A DNA stretch of 64,000 nucleotides, taken from NCBI RefSeq assembly GCF_903645315.1, contig NZ_CAHJXL010000001.1, positions 3,007,501 through 3,071,500 of the forward strand, in the 5' to 3' direction. Within the stretch, counting starts at the first letter, position 1, and each line of letters begins with the position of its first letter. The notes under the pieces are model-generated. The model had not been told where the DNA came from and did no database searches. It worked only from the letters and a program-made list of their open reading frames with translations. Of the stretch, positions 8,232-16,491 are shown in pieces. The DNA is from Victivallis sp. Marseille-Q1083. GTDB lineage: Bacteria > Verrucomicrobiota > Lentisphaeria > Victivallales > Victivallaceae. Position numbers and translations under genes: made by a program.

Positions 8232-9154
8232 AATTCGGCGTTTTGTTTTTAGTGATAACATGTGGTGTTTCTCTTTGGGCGGAAACGCCGGCGGCGGAAG
8301 AAAGCCGGCGCGGCAAACAGTTGATCCGGGAGGCGCTGACGGCCAGTGCCAATGCTTCCTATATCGCCCGACTGCCCAGGGCTGACCCGCATTCCCGGCG
8401 CAACCTCCCCGGGCTTCTCTACCGCCGGGTCGATGAGCGGGGAGGCGTTTGCAAGCGTCTGGAGTTGTCATCCGATTCGCAGCGCCGGGAAATTTATCTT
8501 GTCAATGACACCGGTCAATACGGCACTACCGGTGATGACTGGGTAAAGATTGAGGAAGTTTTGATTCTCTCACACTGGGACAATCTTTTTCAGCCGCTGA
8601 CGGCAGGGGAATTCATGGTCAGCGTCTGTCGCGTCGAAGAGGTCAACTATCGCAATGTCGCCTGCTATCAGATAACGCAGGACTTGGCTTCCGATGTCAA
8701 TCTGATTGCCTCAATTTCCAGTTTGAGCGTCACCGACGCCGTTACCAACCTCAACAGTACTTATCACAAGCTGCGGCCGGTCAAGCGGATCTTTCTGATC
8801 GGCAAAGAGAATCATCTGATTTACTCCCGAACTCATTACAACCGTTTCGGCAGAAAGTTACTGGATTTGGAATTGGGTGATGTTGATTTGACCACGCCGA
8901 TTGATCCACAACTTTTTGTAACGCCGGAAAAGATCATTCGCCATGCCCGGTTTCGGAAAGATTTTCTCTCTCCGTCGCAGGAACTTCCTGCTTTTTCAGA
9001 AACCGTCCAAACCAAAGTATCAAGCGGGACGGCAGCCGTCGTTCAGTGGTTGCGCCAGAAGATGATTTCCTGGCTTCCCGTGTTGCTGCTGGCTGTCGGG
9101 GGTGTCGCGCTGGCCGGAGCTTATTGGCTCCGGCGACGAATGCGGCAACGTTAA
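8228..9154 (+). CDS. Unrecognised protein with signal peptide and C-terminal membrane anchor
   Basis: The 308-residue protein has a signal peptide (about 1-19), a large exported domain, and a C-terminal membrane helix (about 282-301) followed by RRRMRQR, so its body should face the periplasm. The start at 8228 is fixed by a 4-base ATGA overlap with the previous gene. The layout (exported beta-rich domain beginning with a helix, then strands such as REIYLVNDTGQY) loosely recalls RseB or lipoprotein-sorting folds, but I see no decisive motif and do not assign that function. Confidence 0.55.
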   Translation: MKFGVLFLVITCGVSLWAETPAAEESRRGKQLIREALTASANASYIARLPRADPHSRRNLPGLLYRRVDERGGVCKRLELSSDSQRREIYLVNDTGQYGTTGDDWVKIEEVLILSHWDNLFQPLTAGEFMVSVCRVEEVNYRNVACYQITQDLASDVNLIASISSLSVTDAVTNLNSTYHKLRPVKRIFLIGKENHLIYSRTHYNRFGRKLLDLELGDVDLTTPIDPQLFVTPEKIIRHARFRKDFLSPSQELPAFSETVQTKVSSGTAAVVQWLRQKMISWLPVLLLAVGGVALAGAYWLRRRMRQR

Positions 9155-9354
9155 GCGGTCGCAGTCCTGTTTGCGTTTTCCCCCCGCCGGAGCCAACCTC
9201 CTCTTTTACTCCGAGGAGTGGAGGCACTCCGTTGCCAGGCGAGAGTTTGGCCGATGGATCCCGAAACAAAGCAATGGCTCCATTCCTCAGACTGCTTCCG
9301 AATAAGTACCAAAAAAAAACTTGTGTATGGCACCGGAATACGGATTTTTTAATA

Positions 9355-9668
9355 TGGACAAAACCATAACTTATGACTATATTGGTTACAGGATCAGAAA
9401 AGGGTGGTTCCGATGATCAAAATTTCAACCCGCTTTTCGGTCGGCGTGTACATTCTGACGTTGCTGCTGGTCATCTGCAAGGATTACCAGTGTATTTCCG
9501 AATTTATCGCCGGAAGCGTCAACTCCAGTCCGGTGGAGATCCGCCGCCTGATCGGCCGGTTGAAAAAAACGGGCTGGTCAGAGTATCCGCTGGCGTGACC
9601 GGTATGGTGCTGGCGAAAAATCCGGAGAAAATCACGCTGCTGGACATCTATCGGGCGATGGGAGCGTC
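9355..9668 (+). pseudogene. Broken duplicate of the Rrf2 regulator gene and its promoter
   Basis: From the -35 box (9355) through codon 85 or so this is a near copy of 17923-18240, including the promoter, the AACCA/TGGTT arms and the start (ATG at 9413). A single-base loss near 9575 (AAAAACGGGCTGG versus AAAGCCGGGCTGG) shifts the frame, and the -35 box has decayed from TTGACA to TGGACA. Similarity stops at about 9668, where an IS1380 transposase fragment begins on the opposite strand. The helix-turn-helix half is therefore present but the regulator cannot be made. Confidence 0.85.
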
Positions 9669-9989
9669 TGATCGCGACCGACTGCCGTTTGAATCAGCGG
9701 ATCGTTTTGTAATTCATGATGATCGTAGAGGTTCTCCGTTGCCGGCAACCAGCGCAAAAACTCTTTTACGAAGCATGTCCAGAAAAGAGTGTTTCACTTT
9801 GCCGGACTGTCGAATATCAAAAGAAGTCAATAATTTTCCGGCTCGGCGCGTTAAGCCGAGTTTGCAATCAAATTTCTTGACAAAGAGCAAATCTCCGTCA
9901 TTGCTGATAGCTCCGTCACTGAAATTGAATTCTATTTTTCTGCTTTTCGGACCTTGAAAATTACAACTTGGAACACTACAGTTTGTCAT
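9669..9989 (-). mobile_element. IS1380-family transposase, truncated N-terminal fragment
   Basis: The frame from the ATG at 9989 encodes NFSDGAISNDGDLLF, KLGLTRRAGKLLTSFD, GKVKHSFLDMLRKRVFALVAGN, which match the N-terminus of IS1380 transposases. After AGN a frameshift is needed; another frame continues with ENLYDHHELQNDPL and TAVGRD, as expected for the family. Only about 105 residues of a protein of about 450 remain. The fragment abuts the broken Rrf2 copy, so the element, or a deletion next to it, is likely to have destroyed that gene. Confidence 0.8.
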
Positions 9990-10067
9990 AAGCAGACCTT
10001 TTTTGTTTACTGTGACGTAAGATTTTACAATATAATGCCTTACTTGAGGTTCTACCTCTTTGTTTGA

Positions 10068-10268
10068 GGAATTTTATACAATATTCAGCTTAAAGTCAAA
10101 GCTTCAGTATTATTAGGAAAACTTGAGAGGCCAAGAGGCAATGGCAATATGGTTTTCTACTCCGGAGATTTTGAAGCCACAGTTAATGCCGGAGTCGCTG
10201 CAGAATTAGGAATTCGGTTAGCGCTTGAAGCAGATGGTGAGATTATGGCGATGCTGGAAATATTATGA
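10068..10268 (+). pseudogene. C-terminal fragment of an unknown gene
   Basis: An open frame without a convincing start runs from the TGA at 10065 to the TGA at 10266-10268. It encodes about 66 residues with ordinary coding character (GDFEATVNAGVAAELGIRLA). It ends in an ATGA overlap with the next gene at 10265, the usual arrangement for real gene pairs here. I read it as the 3' end of a gene whose front was lost when the IS1380 fragment was left behind. No family recognised. Confidence 0.45.
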
Positions 10269-11599
10269 TTAATAAAGTTATTTGTTTTATCCTTTGCGGA
10301 AGTATTATTTTGGGGGGAGGAGGTAGTCTGGCTAATGCCGATAACGGAGATATTCCGCAATCGAAAGAGAAAATTTTGAATTCTGACGAGCTGTCGGCTA
10401 ACGAGAAGTCAGAAGGAGAAAATGAAAAAATAGCATCGCTATGGCAACAGGCAAGAAAAAATCAAAAAGAACGCTATTGGTGGTCAGTAATTGACGAAGA
10501 AACAAAAAGAGAAGAACTTATTGCCAAGGATAACGATAATGCCGTAATGCGACAGTTTTATCATGACTTCACCGACAGTTCATTGCAGACAATTCTAACG
10601 CAATACGCATCGTTTCCAGAAGTATTTCCGTATGTAATCACGGATTATAATTTTCTTAAAGCATACCGCGAATTTCTTGCTATGTTGAAATTGTATACAG
10701 ATTGTACGCAACAAGATTATGAGCTTGCCGTTCAAGCGGAAGCGCAACAGGAAAGTCCAATGCGCTTTTTATTGAAACAGCAAATTCAAAATATTGGGAA
10801 AAGTATTTTTAAAATTATAACTCCATCTGGCCTGAAACATACTGTAAAAGTTGATGATGAGGGTTATTTTGAAATCTTGTCTTGCGAAATCCCCGAACAT
10901 GATGAGCAGAATATGCTTATGGAACTTGCAGATTGGGAAGCCAGATGGGAATATGGAACTGAATTATTAAAGACATTTCCTTCTATGACCTTCTATGACC
11001 TAAAAAGAAATATGAGTAATTCAGTGAGAAATGCTTCTATTTTTTTTCAGCCCCAAAAACAAAGTGGCCGGTATCTTTTAGATGTAATGAAACGATATTG
11101 TATATTGGAAGATGGGAAACGGTTGAAAAGTCTTATCGGTTATACACGTGTAATTGTTGAAGTAACCTATCTGCCGAAAGATAAAAAATACGAACTGAAA
11201 AGCAAGATTTTATTTTCAGATCCTCCCATCAAGGATTCAGTGTTTACGTATGATGCTGAAACGGAAAAACCAGCTTATGGGGAATTGAATTCGATTACAG
11301 TATGGATTATGATCATGTTACATAATTCTAGTCTTCCTTCTGAATCAGTGACCAGGGAACAATGCTGGAGCGCTGATGGTATGCAATATGAACTGACATC
11401 GGTAGGAATAGCACAAGATAATTTGTTTGCACGTGTGAAAGAGGTTGCTGTATCAAACTCTACCGATGGTTACTTAGAAGGAAGTTTTTTATTTGATTTG
11501 AACAAAGGGAAATATGTATCTGCAGATTATCATTATGTAAAGACTACAAAAGAGCGAGATGTGCTTATAGAAGTTAATATTCGCTCTCTGGATGAATGA
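10265..11599 (+). CDS. Unrecognised exported protein (444 residues)
   Basis: The protein has a signal peptide (about residues 1-25, ending near SLANA), a charged Glu/Lys-rich stretch (about 30-70), and a long soluble region rich in aromatic and acidic residues. I recognise no domain. The ATG at 10265 overlaps the preceding broken frame by 4 bases. Codon use is clearly AT-rich against the rest of the chromosome, and the gene sits between two IS remnants, so acquisition is likely. A TATAAT box at 10031-10036 is a possible -10 element for it. Confidence 0.55.
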   Translation: MINKVICFILCGSIILGGGGSLANADNGDIPQSKEKILNSDELSANEKSEGENEKIASLWQQARKNQKERYWWSVIDEETKREELIAKDNDNAVMRQFYHDFTDSSLQTILTQYASFPEVFPYVITDYNFLKAYREFLAMLKLYTDCTQQDYELAVQAEAQQESPMRFLLKQQIQNIGKSIFKIITPSGLKHTVKVDDEGYFEILSCEIPEHDEQNMLMELADWEARWEYGTELLKTFPSMTFYDLKRNMSNSVRNASIFFQPQKQSGRYLLDVMKRYCILEDGKRLKSLIGYTRVIVEVTYLPKDKKYELKSKILFSDPPIKDSVFTYDAETEKPAYGELNSITVWIMIMLHNSSLPSESVTREQCWSADGMQYELTSVGIAQDNLFARVKEVAVSNSTDGYLEGSFLFDLNKGKYVSADYHYVKTTKERDVLIEVNIRSLDE

Positions 11600-11640
11600 T
11601 AAGATTGTTTTTAAGTATATAACGCCGTGTGCAAGTTTTT

Positions 11641-12090
11641 TCATGAGAAAACCTGTTTAAACTGTAGAATCGGATCCCTGCGGCATATGAAGAAAGCAAT
11701 TGATATGGTATGAGTCAATAACTTTCGCTCAATCCGGACAGTCAGATGCCATAGATTTCTTGCTCTGACTTGTTCAATGTGGAACCGTTTTGTCAATTGC
11801 CCGATCACGGTTTCAATCAGGCGTCTTCGATTGTTCAATGCTTTAACCTGAGAAGCGGGTCTTGAGTCTTTCATATTTGTCCGTAACGGAGTATGAAGTG
11901 TCATGCCGACCCTCCAGAATGCCTCTTATATTGCGTCATTACAGAGATGTCCGTTATCTCCAAGTATATGTGGCGCAGCATATCTCCGTTGTTGAAGTGA
12001 CATTTCACGTTCATCGATATTTGTCGGAGCTCCGGATGACTCCATATTGGGGCCACCGGCAGGTATCCCTTCAAATCGTAATAGAGCATT
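11641..12090 (-). mobile_element. IS982-like transposase remnant
   Basis: Reading leftwards on the minus strand, pieces in two frames give DLKGYLP, TNIDEREM, LGDNGHLCNDAI, then a TAA stop, then MTLHTPLRTNMKD, LIETVIGQLTKRFHIEQVRA and LWHLTVRIERKLLTHT. These match, in order, the C-terminal half of IS982-family DDE transposases. At least one frameshift and one stop codon show it is dead. The N-terminal half is missing; an IS5-like fragment lies beyond. Confidence 0.75.
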
Positions 12091-12240
12091 GCTTGGGCCG
12101 GTGGTGGAGCTGGTGATCGGTCATTGTAAAAACGAATACAGAATGGATCGTAACCGGCTTCGCAGCAAACTCGGCGATAAGCTCAAAGTGATTTTCGTCG
12201 TGGCCGGATTCAATAGGCTTTTGCATAGCCAATACATAAG
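12083..12240 (+). mobile_element. IS5-like transposase C-terminal fragment
   Basis: The plus-strand frame encodes VIGHCKNEYRMDRNRLRSKL and GDKLKVIFVVAGFNRLL, matching the end of IS5-family transposases (usual form: IEPVIGHLKxDHRM...AAGFN). The rest is absent. The fragment points away from the IS982 remnant and abuts it, so two elements were joined or nested here. Confidence 0.7.
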
Positions 12241-12344
12241 GTTACCAGCTTGCAACGCATCAACGAGGCATTGGGAGCCGCTCTGCGCTTCCACTTGCGT
12301 AATAATAGCTCAAAAGTCCGAAAAAAATAGTGATCTCTAGATTT

Positions 12345-13220
12345 TTAATAAGTCAACAGATGCAATTTTTCACTGTGTTTTCTGGATGTTGAAAACAATC
12401 CACAACATTCCTGCCGTCGACAACAAGAGTCACAAGTTTCCGGAAAGAAAACCTTCCAATCGGAGATAGATTGACACGCATATGGATATAAACCGGGCGG
12501 CAGCAGACAATGCGGCAGATTAAAAATTGCCACCGGTATATCGTAAGCGTTTAAAATACTTACAGCTCTTTCTAACTCTTGTTGATATTCTGCCGGATCA
12601 ATCCATACCTCAACTTCGTGCTGGATTGCCAATCCGGTAAATTCCAGTCCCATGAAAACCACGGAGCCTACAAACGGCAAATTCCGATAAATGAATTCTG
12701 CCACTTTCGGCAAACGCCGCCAATTCTTTTTTTGAATCACGATGCGCAGTTCGATTTCCGCTTTGAAGCAGGCAAGTTGATAAAGACCATGCATTGTTTC
12801 CGACCAGGAGCCCTTCACTTGGGTGATTTCATCATGATCTCCACAGAAATCGGAATGTAGTGGAATACTGATCAACAACCTGTCCAATCCGACATTATTC
12901 AATTTCTCTGTATATATCGGATCGGCAAAAGCACGACCATTACTCAACAGTTGAATCGTTGTTTCAGGCAGCGTTTCCCGGATTTGCTTCAGAAGCTCGA
13001 ATAATCGATCTCCCAGCAAAGTCGGTTCACCTCCGGAAATTCCTATGGTCGGTAGCTCGACCGGAGCGTGTTCCAGCAACTTTAGGCTCCGCCGGAAGTG
13101 AAATTCGACGTCATCTCGCTTTAATGGTGGTTGCGCACACATCAGGCAATGGTTATTACACTGTGACGTGACGAATAGGGTATTGTCATTAGAATAGATA
13201 TCCCACCTGAACTTTTTCAT
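12345..13220 (-). CDS. hxsC: His-Xaa-Ser system radical SAM maturase HxsC
   Basis: HxsC is one of two radical SAM enzymes of the His-Xaa-Ser system, predicted to modify the HxS repeats of HxsA. The 291-residue protein has the iron-sulfur motif C21-x3-C25-x2-C28 (CNNHCLMC), the glycine-rich SAM motif in GISGGEPTL, and a cysteine-rich C-terminus (Cys263, 266, 267, 272, 273) that may hold another cluster. The start at 13220 is fixed by an ATGA overlap with hxsB; the frame is open to 13241. It is the last gene of hxsA-D-B-C. Family membership is established knowledge applied by recognition; the chemistry of the modification is unknown to me. Confidence 0.88.
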   Translation of the reverse strand: MKKFRWDIYSNDNTLFVTSQCNNHCLMCAQPPLKRDDVEFHFRRSLKLLEHAPVELPTIGISGGEPTLLGDRLFELLKQIRETLPETTIQLLSNGRAFADPIYTEKLNNVGLDRLLISIPLHSDFCGDHDEITQVKGSWSETMHGLYQLACFKAEIELRIVIQKKNWRRLPKVAEFIYRNLPFVGSVVFMGLEFTGLAIQHEVEVWIDPAEYQQELERAVSILNAYDIPVAIFNLPHCLLPPGLYPYACQSISDWKVFFPETCDSCCRRQECCGLFSTSRKHSEKLHLLTY

Positions 13221-14635
13221 CCGTTCCACTCCGCCAGCCAACGCCGAAATACCGGCATGACTTCTTCTTCGCGTTCAATAATCAGAGAGAAAAGATGCTC
13301 AATGATGGCGGTACACTTTTTGCAAACTTCAGAAGCAGGCCTATATCCGTACCGATCTTGCTGAACCGCATAATTGCGGACCGGATCTGCACCGCAATAT
13401 GCCTGAAATGCACAGTCGGAACAGCCGGCAATTCCTTCAACAGTATTTACATCGGCCAAGTCTTGCACCTGGATGCCATGAAAAAGCTTTTCGTAAGATT
13501 CCGAGACAGGTCCTATTCTGAATTGAAAATCTCCGCAAGCGGCTAACATCCGGGATTCATCGGAAGCATATACATATCCGTCGCAGTGATAAACCGCCAC
13601 TCCTGACATGAGGCCGGAAGGCGAACGCAGGTCGACGAAGCCGTCAGAAAATGGAGTTAGGATTCGCCGCAGAAACAACAATGTCAATTCCTCAACCAGT
13701 ACCGTTCCGTTCCGATTCAAAGAGATAATATAATCCAGTGCCTTCCGGTAAAATGCAATAAAACGCTCTCCATATTCGGTCCAATCGAGATTCTGCATTG
13801 CCACGCCGTAAGGATTCAAAGAACGCAAAAAAACAGAATGGAAGCCAAGCTCAAGATAAGTATCAATAATTTCATGCGGTTTCGTCAATGAAGCCGGCGC
13901 TGCGGTCATCAAGGCGGATACTCGGTCTTCACCCAGCCATTCCCGCGCCCGGGCAATCCCGGTCGTTACCCGAGAATAACTGTCCTCGCGACCCCGATTG
14001 TGATTATGCAAATTCTCCGGACCATCCAATGAAGTAGAAATCAAAACATGGTATTGCCGACATATTTCCAACACCTCAGCCGAAAGTTCCACACAATTGG
14101 TACAAAGAACATAGGTGATTTGTTTACCGCACTCTACTTTCCTGCGTTCTGCCGTTTCGACTGCCAGCCGGAATAATTCCGGAACCAAGGATGGTTCACC
14201 TCCTTGAAATTCCATCGTCAATGCAGCCGCAGGACTTTGGAACATCAGATCGATCGAATACAAAAGAACAACTTCCGGCATATCGTAACCGACTGCATCC
14301 TGTTTTTGGCTGGAGGCTTGGCAATAAATACAATTCTGGTTGCAACGCAGGGTAAGTACGAAAATGTGCAGCGAGGTAAATTCATTCAAAAAAGCCTTTC
14401 GGGTACGGAGCCTCACTGCATATAAATCAAGCCATTCCGGAATCAGGGATTCACTGATGAAGAAAGCCGCAATCAGATCTTTGTACAATTCTTCCGTCGG
14501 TCTTATCTGCCGTCCTACGATACGTGCAACGGTGCCTGCCGGAACCACCAGAAAATCACCGACCTCGTTTACCAGCAATTCCCGACCAGCCAAATGCCGG
14601 AACCGGAACGGCAGCAAAAAATATCGTTCATTCAT
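13217..14635 (-). CDS. hxsB: His-Xaa-Ser system radical SAM maturase HxsB
   Basis: The 472-residue protein opens with YFLLPFRFRHLAGRELLVNEVGD, typical of HxsB, then a radical SAM core with C98-x3-C102-x2-C105 (LRCNQNCIYC) and MEFQGGEPSL. A C-terminal SPASM-like region has Cys405, 408, 414, 438 and 441, expected to bind auxiliary clusters as in other peptide-modifying radical SAM enzymes. In-frame ATGs lie at 14638 and 14635; I choose the latter. The gene overlaps hxsD by 8 bases and hxsC by 4. It probably works with HxsC on HxsA. Confidence 0.9.
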   Translation of the reverse strand: MNERYFLLPFRFRHLAGRELLVNEVGDFLVVPAGTVARIVGRQIRPTEELYKDLIAAFFISESLIPEWLDLYAVRLRTRKAFLNEFTSLHIFVLTLRCNQNCIYCQASSQKQDAVGYDMPEVVLLYSIDLMFQSPAAALTMEFQGGEPSLVPELFRLAVETAERRKVECGKQITYVLCTNCVELSAEVLEICRQYHVLISTSLDGPENLHNHNRGREDSYSRVTTGIARAREWLGEDRVSALMTAAPASLTKPHEIIDTYLELGFHSVFLRSLNPYGVAMQNLDWTEYGERFIAFYRKALDYIISLNRNGTVLVEELTLLFLRRILTPFSDGFVDLRSPSGLMSGVAVYHCDGYVYASDESRMLAACGDFQFRIGPVSESYEKLFHGIQVQDLADVNTVEGIAGCSDCAFQAYCGADPVRNYAVQQDRYGYRPASEVCKKCTAIIEHLFSLIIEREEEVMPVFRRWLAEWNG

Positions 14636-14978
14636 CATTGGCCCCGAATTCTGCTGTTTTTTCAAACTCGGCAAATGCCTTCACATACAGAATCGTTCGA
14701 ATATCACGCGTTTCGCGCTCGACGATCTCTCGCAATTTATAATCGGCGAAATCCCGACTCAACCGTTCTTCAAGCTTTCGCAGTTCTTGTGGAGAAAACT
14801 CACCCTGTTTCTTTCGCAATGAAATCTGTTGTTGTCTTTCTCCTGAGTTCTCCCGCATAATCAAATATTCAGATGCCATCCAGTATAGGACATGAGAAAT
14901 TACTTCATCACTGTAAATAGACAGATCTACCACGAAAGAAGCGATTGTCGGAGCTTTCAACTGTATCGCATCGATCAT
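14628..14978 (-). CDS. hxsD: His-Xaa-Ser system protein HxsD
   Basis: The 116-residue cytoplasmic protein has no cysteine cluster or signal. Position, length and features such as FVVDLSIYSDEVISHVLYW followed by a charged helical half fit HxsD, the small conserved partner in this system. A role in substrate recognition or delivery, as for other small partners of radical SAM maturases, is inference. It starts in an ATGA overlap with hxsA and its end overlaps hxsB. Confidence 0.82.
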   Translation of the reverse strand: MIDAIQLKAPTIASFVVDLSIYSDEVISHVLYWMASEYLIMRENSGERQQQISLRKKQGEFSPQELRKLEERLSRDFADYKLREIVERETRDIRTILYVKAFAEFEKTAEFGANDE

Positions 14979-16039
14979 TCAGTCTCCGTTTCCTTGAAAG
15001 TCTTCAAACTTTCAATCAGACTGGAGGTTGCTTTGCCGTCCTCCGAAATTTCCAAAATAGTCTGAAGTTGGCGAATCGCCTTTTGAACGACTTGTGTTCC
15101 GATTACGAGACCGGCACTATTTCGCTTAAGATCCTGTTCGGAAAGATACCGTTGTGTAATCAATAACCGGATTAATTCTTTCCATTCTTTTCGTTCCGTC
15201 CCATTCCAACAGAGTGCCGCCTCAATCAGCTCGCCAACGTTTAATTCAGTTTTCATGCCGGCCACGACAACCGCTTTCATCATTTGCGGATTGCAGATGT
15301 TTTTTCCTGCTGCATCATACTGCAGATCTGCCTTTGTCATATATTCATATTCTACCAAAAAAGCAGCCAGTATCGCAACATGTTCTGGATTGATCTGGTC
15401 CCAAATCAATAGAGCTTTGATTGTACTGCTTCTCGCAAGACCATCTGCAGAAAGCCCGGCGGCCAATTGAAAACGCTTCACTGCTGCCATAACATTTTTT
15501 TCAAAAATGACCTCTCCTGAACCATTTTTTACAACAGCATTGGCTGCAAGAAAATTATGTTTAATCAGAAGCCGTCCCAATTCTGCAACGTCCATTCCGT
15601 AACAACCTTCTTCAAGGTTGCGTTCACCCAGCTTATATTGTGGTACCGCTGTTTGAGGTGTCGAACGTGTTTGCTTCGGGGATATTGATTGAACAGGCTG
15701 CCGACGCGGCGCAACCGGCGGAGTTGCCGGAATCGACGGAACTTGTGGGACGTAATAACTTCCACCGCCTCCACCAGTTCCGGATCGATGAGAAGAATGG
15801 GACGAATGAGAACGATGACTGCTATGGCTGCGATGCGCAGCTAAAGTCATTGAAGTCGCTCCATGATGATTCAGAATCAGTGAGTCAGGGGCATTCTTCT
15901 TTGGCTTATTCCGATCCTTCATATAACTATTCCCGAAAATCACCGGAAATGAGACAACTTCGGATCCATGTGCATTGACCAAAGAACTTACCGACGCCAG
16001 CAAAATACCTTGCAGAATTCTATAGAATTTTAGTTCCAT
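14975..16039 (-). CDS. hxsA: His-Xaa-Ser repeat protein HxsA, exported target
   Basis: The 354-residue protein has a signal peptide (about 1-23), a linker, and six uninterrupted His-x-Ser tripeptides at residues 69-86 (HRSHSS HRSHSS HSSHRS). Then come GTGGGGGSYYVP, a Pro-rich spacer (about 97-135), and three related repeats resembling peptidoglycan-binding domains (about 145-211, 219-278 and 284-348; VMAAVKRFQLAAGLSADG is typical of the first). It is presumably modified in the cytoplasm by HxsB/HxsC and then exported to the cell wall. A promoter lies about 50 bases upstream; the ribosome site is weak. It ends in an ATGA overlap with hxsD. Confidence 0.9.
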   Translation of the reverse strand: MELKFYRILQGILLASVSSLVNAHGSEVVSFPVIFGNSYMKDRNKPKKNAPDSLILNHHGATSMTLAAHRSHSSHRSHSSHSSHRSGTGGGGGSYYVPQVPSIPATPPVAPRRQPVQSISPKQTRSTPQTAVPQYKLGERNLEEGCYGMDVAELGRLLIKHNFLAANAVVKNGSGEVIFEKNVMAAVKRFQLAAGLSADGLARSSTIKALLIWDQINPEHVAILAAFLVEYEYMTKADLQYDAAGKNICNPQMMKAVVVAGMKTELNVGELIEAALCWNGTERKEWKELIRLLITQRYLSEQDLKRNSAGLVIGTQVVQKAIRQLQTILEISEDGKATSSLIESLKTFKETETE

Positions 16040-16090
16040 AAAAAGAGCATTTTATATTATTATATTTAAAGATAATATCTAACTGTAAAT

Positions 16091-16118
16091 ATGATACAAT
16101 ATAAAACTGAAAAGTCAA
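16091..16118 (-). promoter_or_regulatory. Candidate promoter of the hxs operon
   Basis: On the minus strand TTGACT (16113-16118), a 16-base spacer and TATCAT (16091-16096) sit about 50 bases before hxsA. No other promoter-like site was seen between the four hxs genes. The 16040-16521 gap also holds repeat copy B and the MATE leader hairpin, and no gene I can support. Confidence 0.55.
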
Positions 16119-16291
16119 CAATAATGTTAAAAAATTTCATTAAATCATATCGATAGTGTCTCCGACCATCAAAGAAGCTGCCACCATCTTGAATAAAATG
16201 AACCCGAACAAATCTGCGACCCACTTTATCATGATGCTTAAAACGGTTGCGTTTTATCAAGTTCTGTAAATTACAAAAGTCATGAACTTGT

Positions 16292-16412
16292 TAATTTACG
16301 GAGTTTTTCTTGCCGACTTGGCGTGGAAATGAAAAAACTGATTTGCAAACCGCGAATCCGACGGTATGGTATGATTAAGAAATAAAATGATGCTTTGACT
16401 TGGACGTCGCCG
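16292..16412 (+). repeat. Dispersed 120-bp repeat, copy B
   Basis: This copy matches 6692-6813 in direct orientation. It sits just upstream of the hxs operon promoter region and just before the MATE leader, at the right edge of the accessory island. Confidence 0.8.
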
Positions 16413-16429
16413 GATGGTCAGGTCAACGG

Positions 16430-16491
16430 AAAGCACTGGAAATTCGTACCGTTAGGCCCTGGGGTGCGAATGAGCCGGTGCTTTTTTTTTT
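16430..16491 (+). promoter_or_regulatory. Terminator-like leader hairpin before a MATE gene (possible attenuator)
   Basis: AAAGCACTGG (16430-16439) pairs with CCGGTGCTTT (16475-16484), and inside it ATTCGTACC (16442-16450) pairs with GGTGCGAAT (16463-16471), each with one G-U pair. Ten T follow (16482-16491). An alternative AACGG/CCGTT pairing (16425-16429 with 16449-16453) would compete with it. The MATE start is 31 bases downstream, so transcription of the pump would have to pass this element. Confidence 0.6.

Noticed and set aside
9373-9957. 194-codon plus-strand frame
   Set aside because: It joins a shifted frame of the broken Rrf2 copy to the antisense of the IS1380 fragment.
15760-15850. 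Repetitive DNA in hxsA considered as a CRISPR or satellite array
   Set aside because: The repeat is 9-18 bases in phase with His-x-Ser codons and has no spacers.
16066-16260. 64-codon minus-strand frame upstream of hxsA
   Set aside because: It starts only at a TTG, contains the hxs promoter, and has no recognisable family.
16430-16491. MATE leader considered as a guanidine, PreQ1 or fluoride riboswitch
   Set aside because: I could not find the conserved ACGR loops or other class-defining motifs; it is kept only as an unclassified attenuator candidate.
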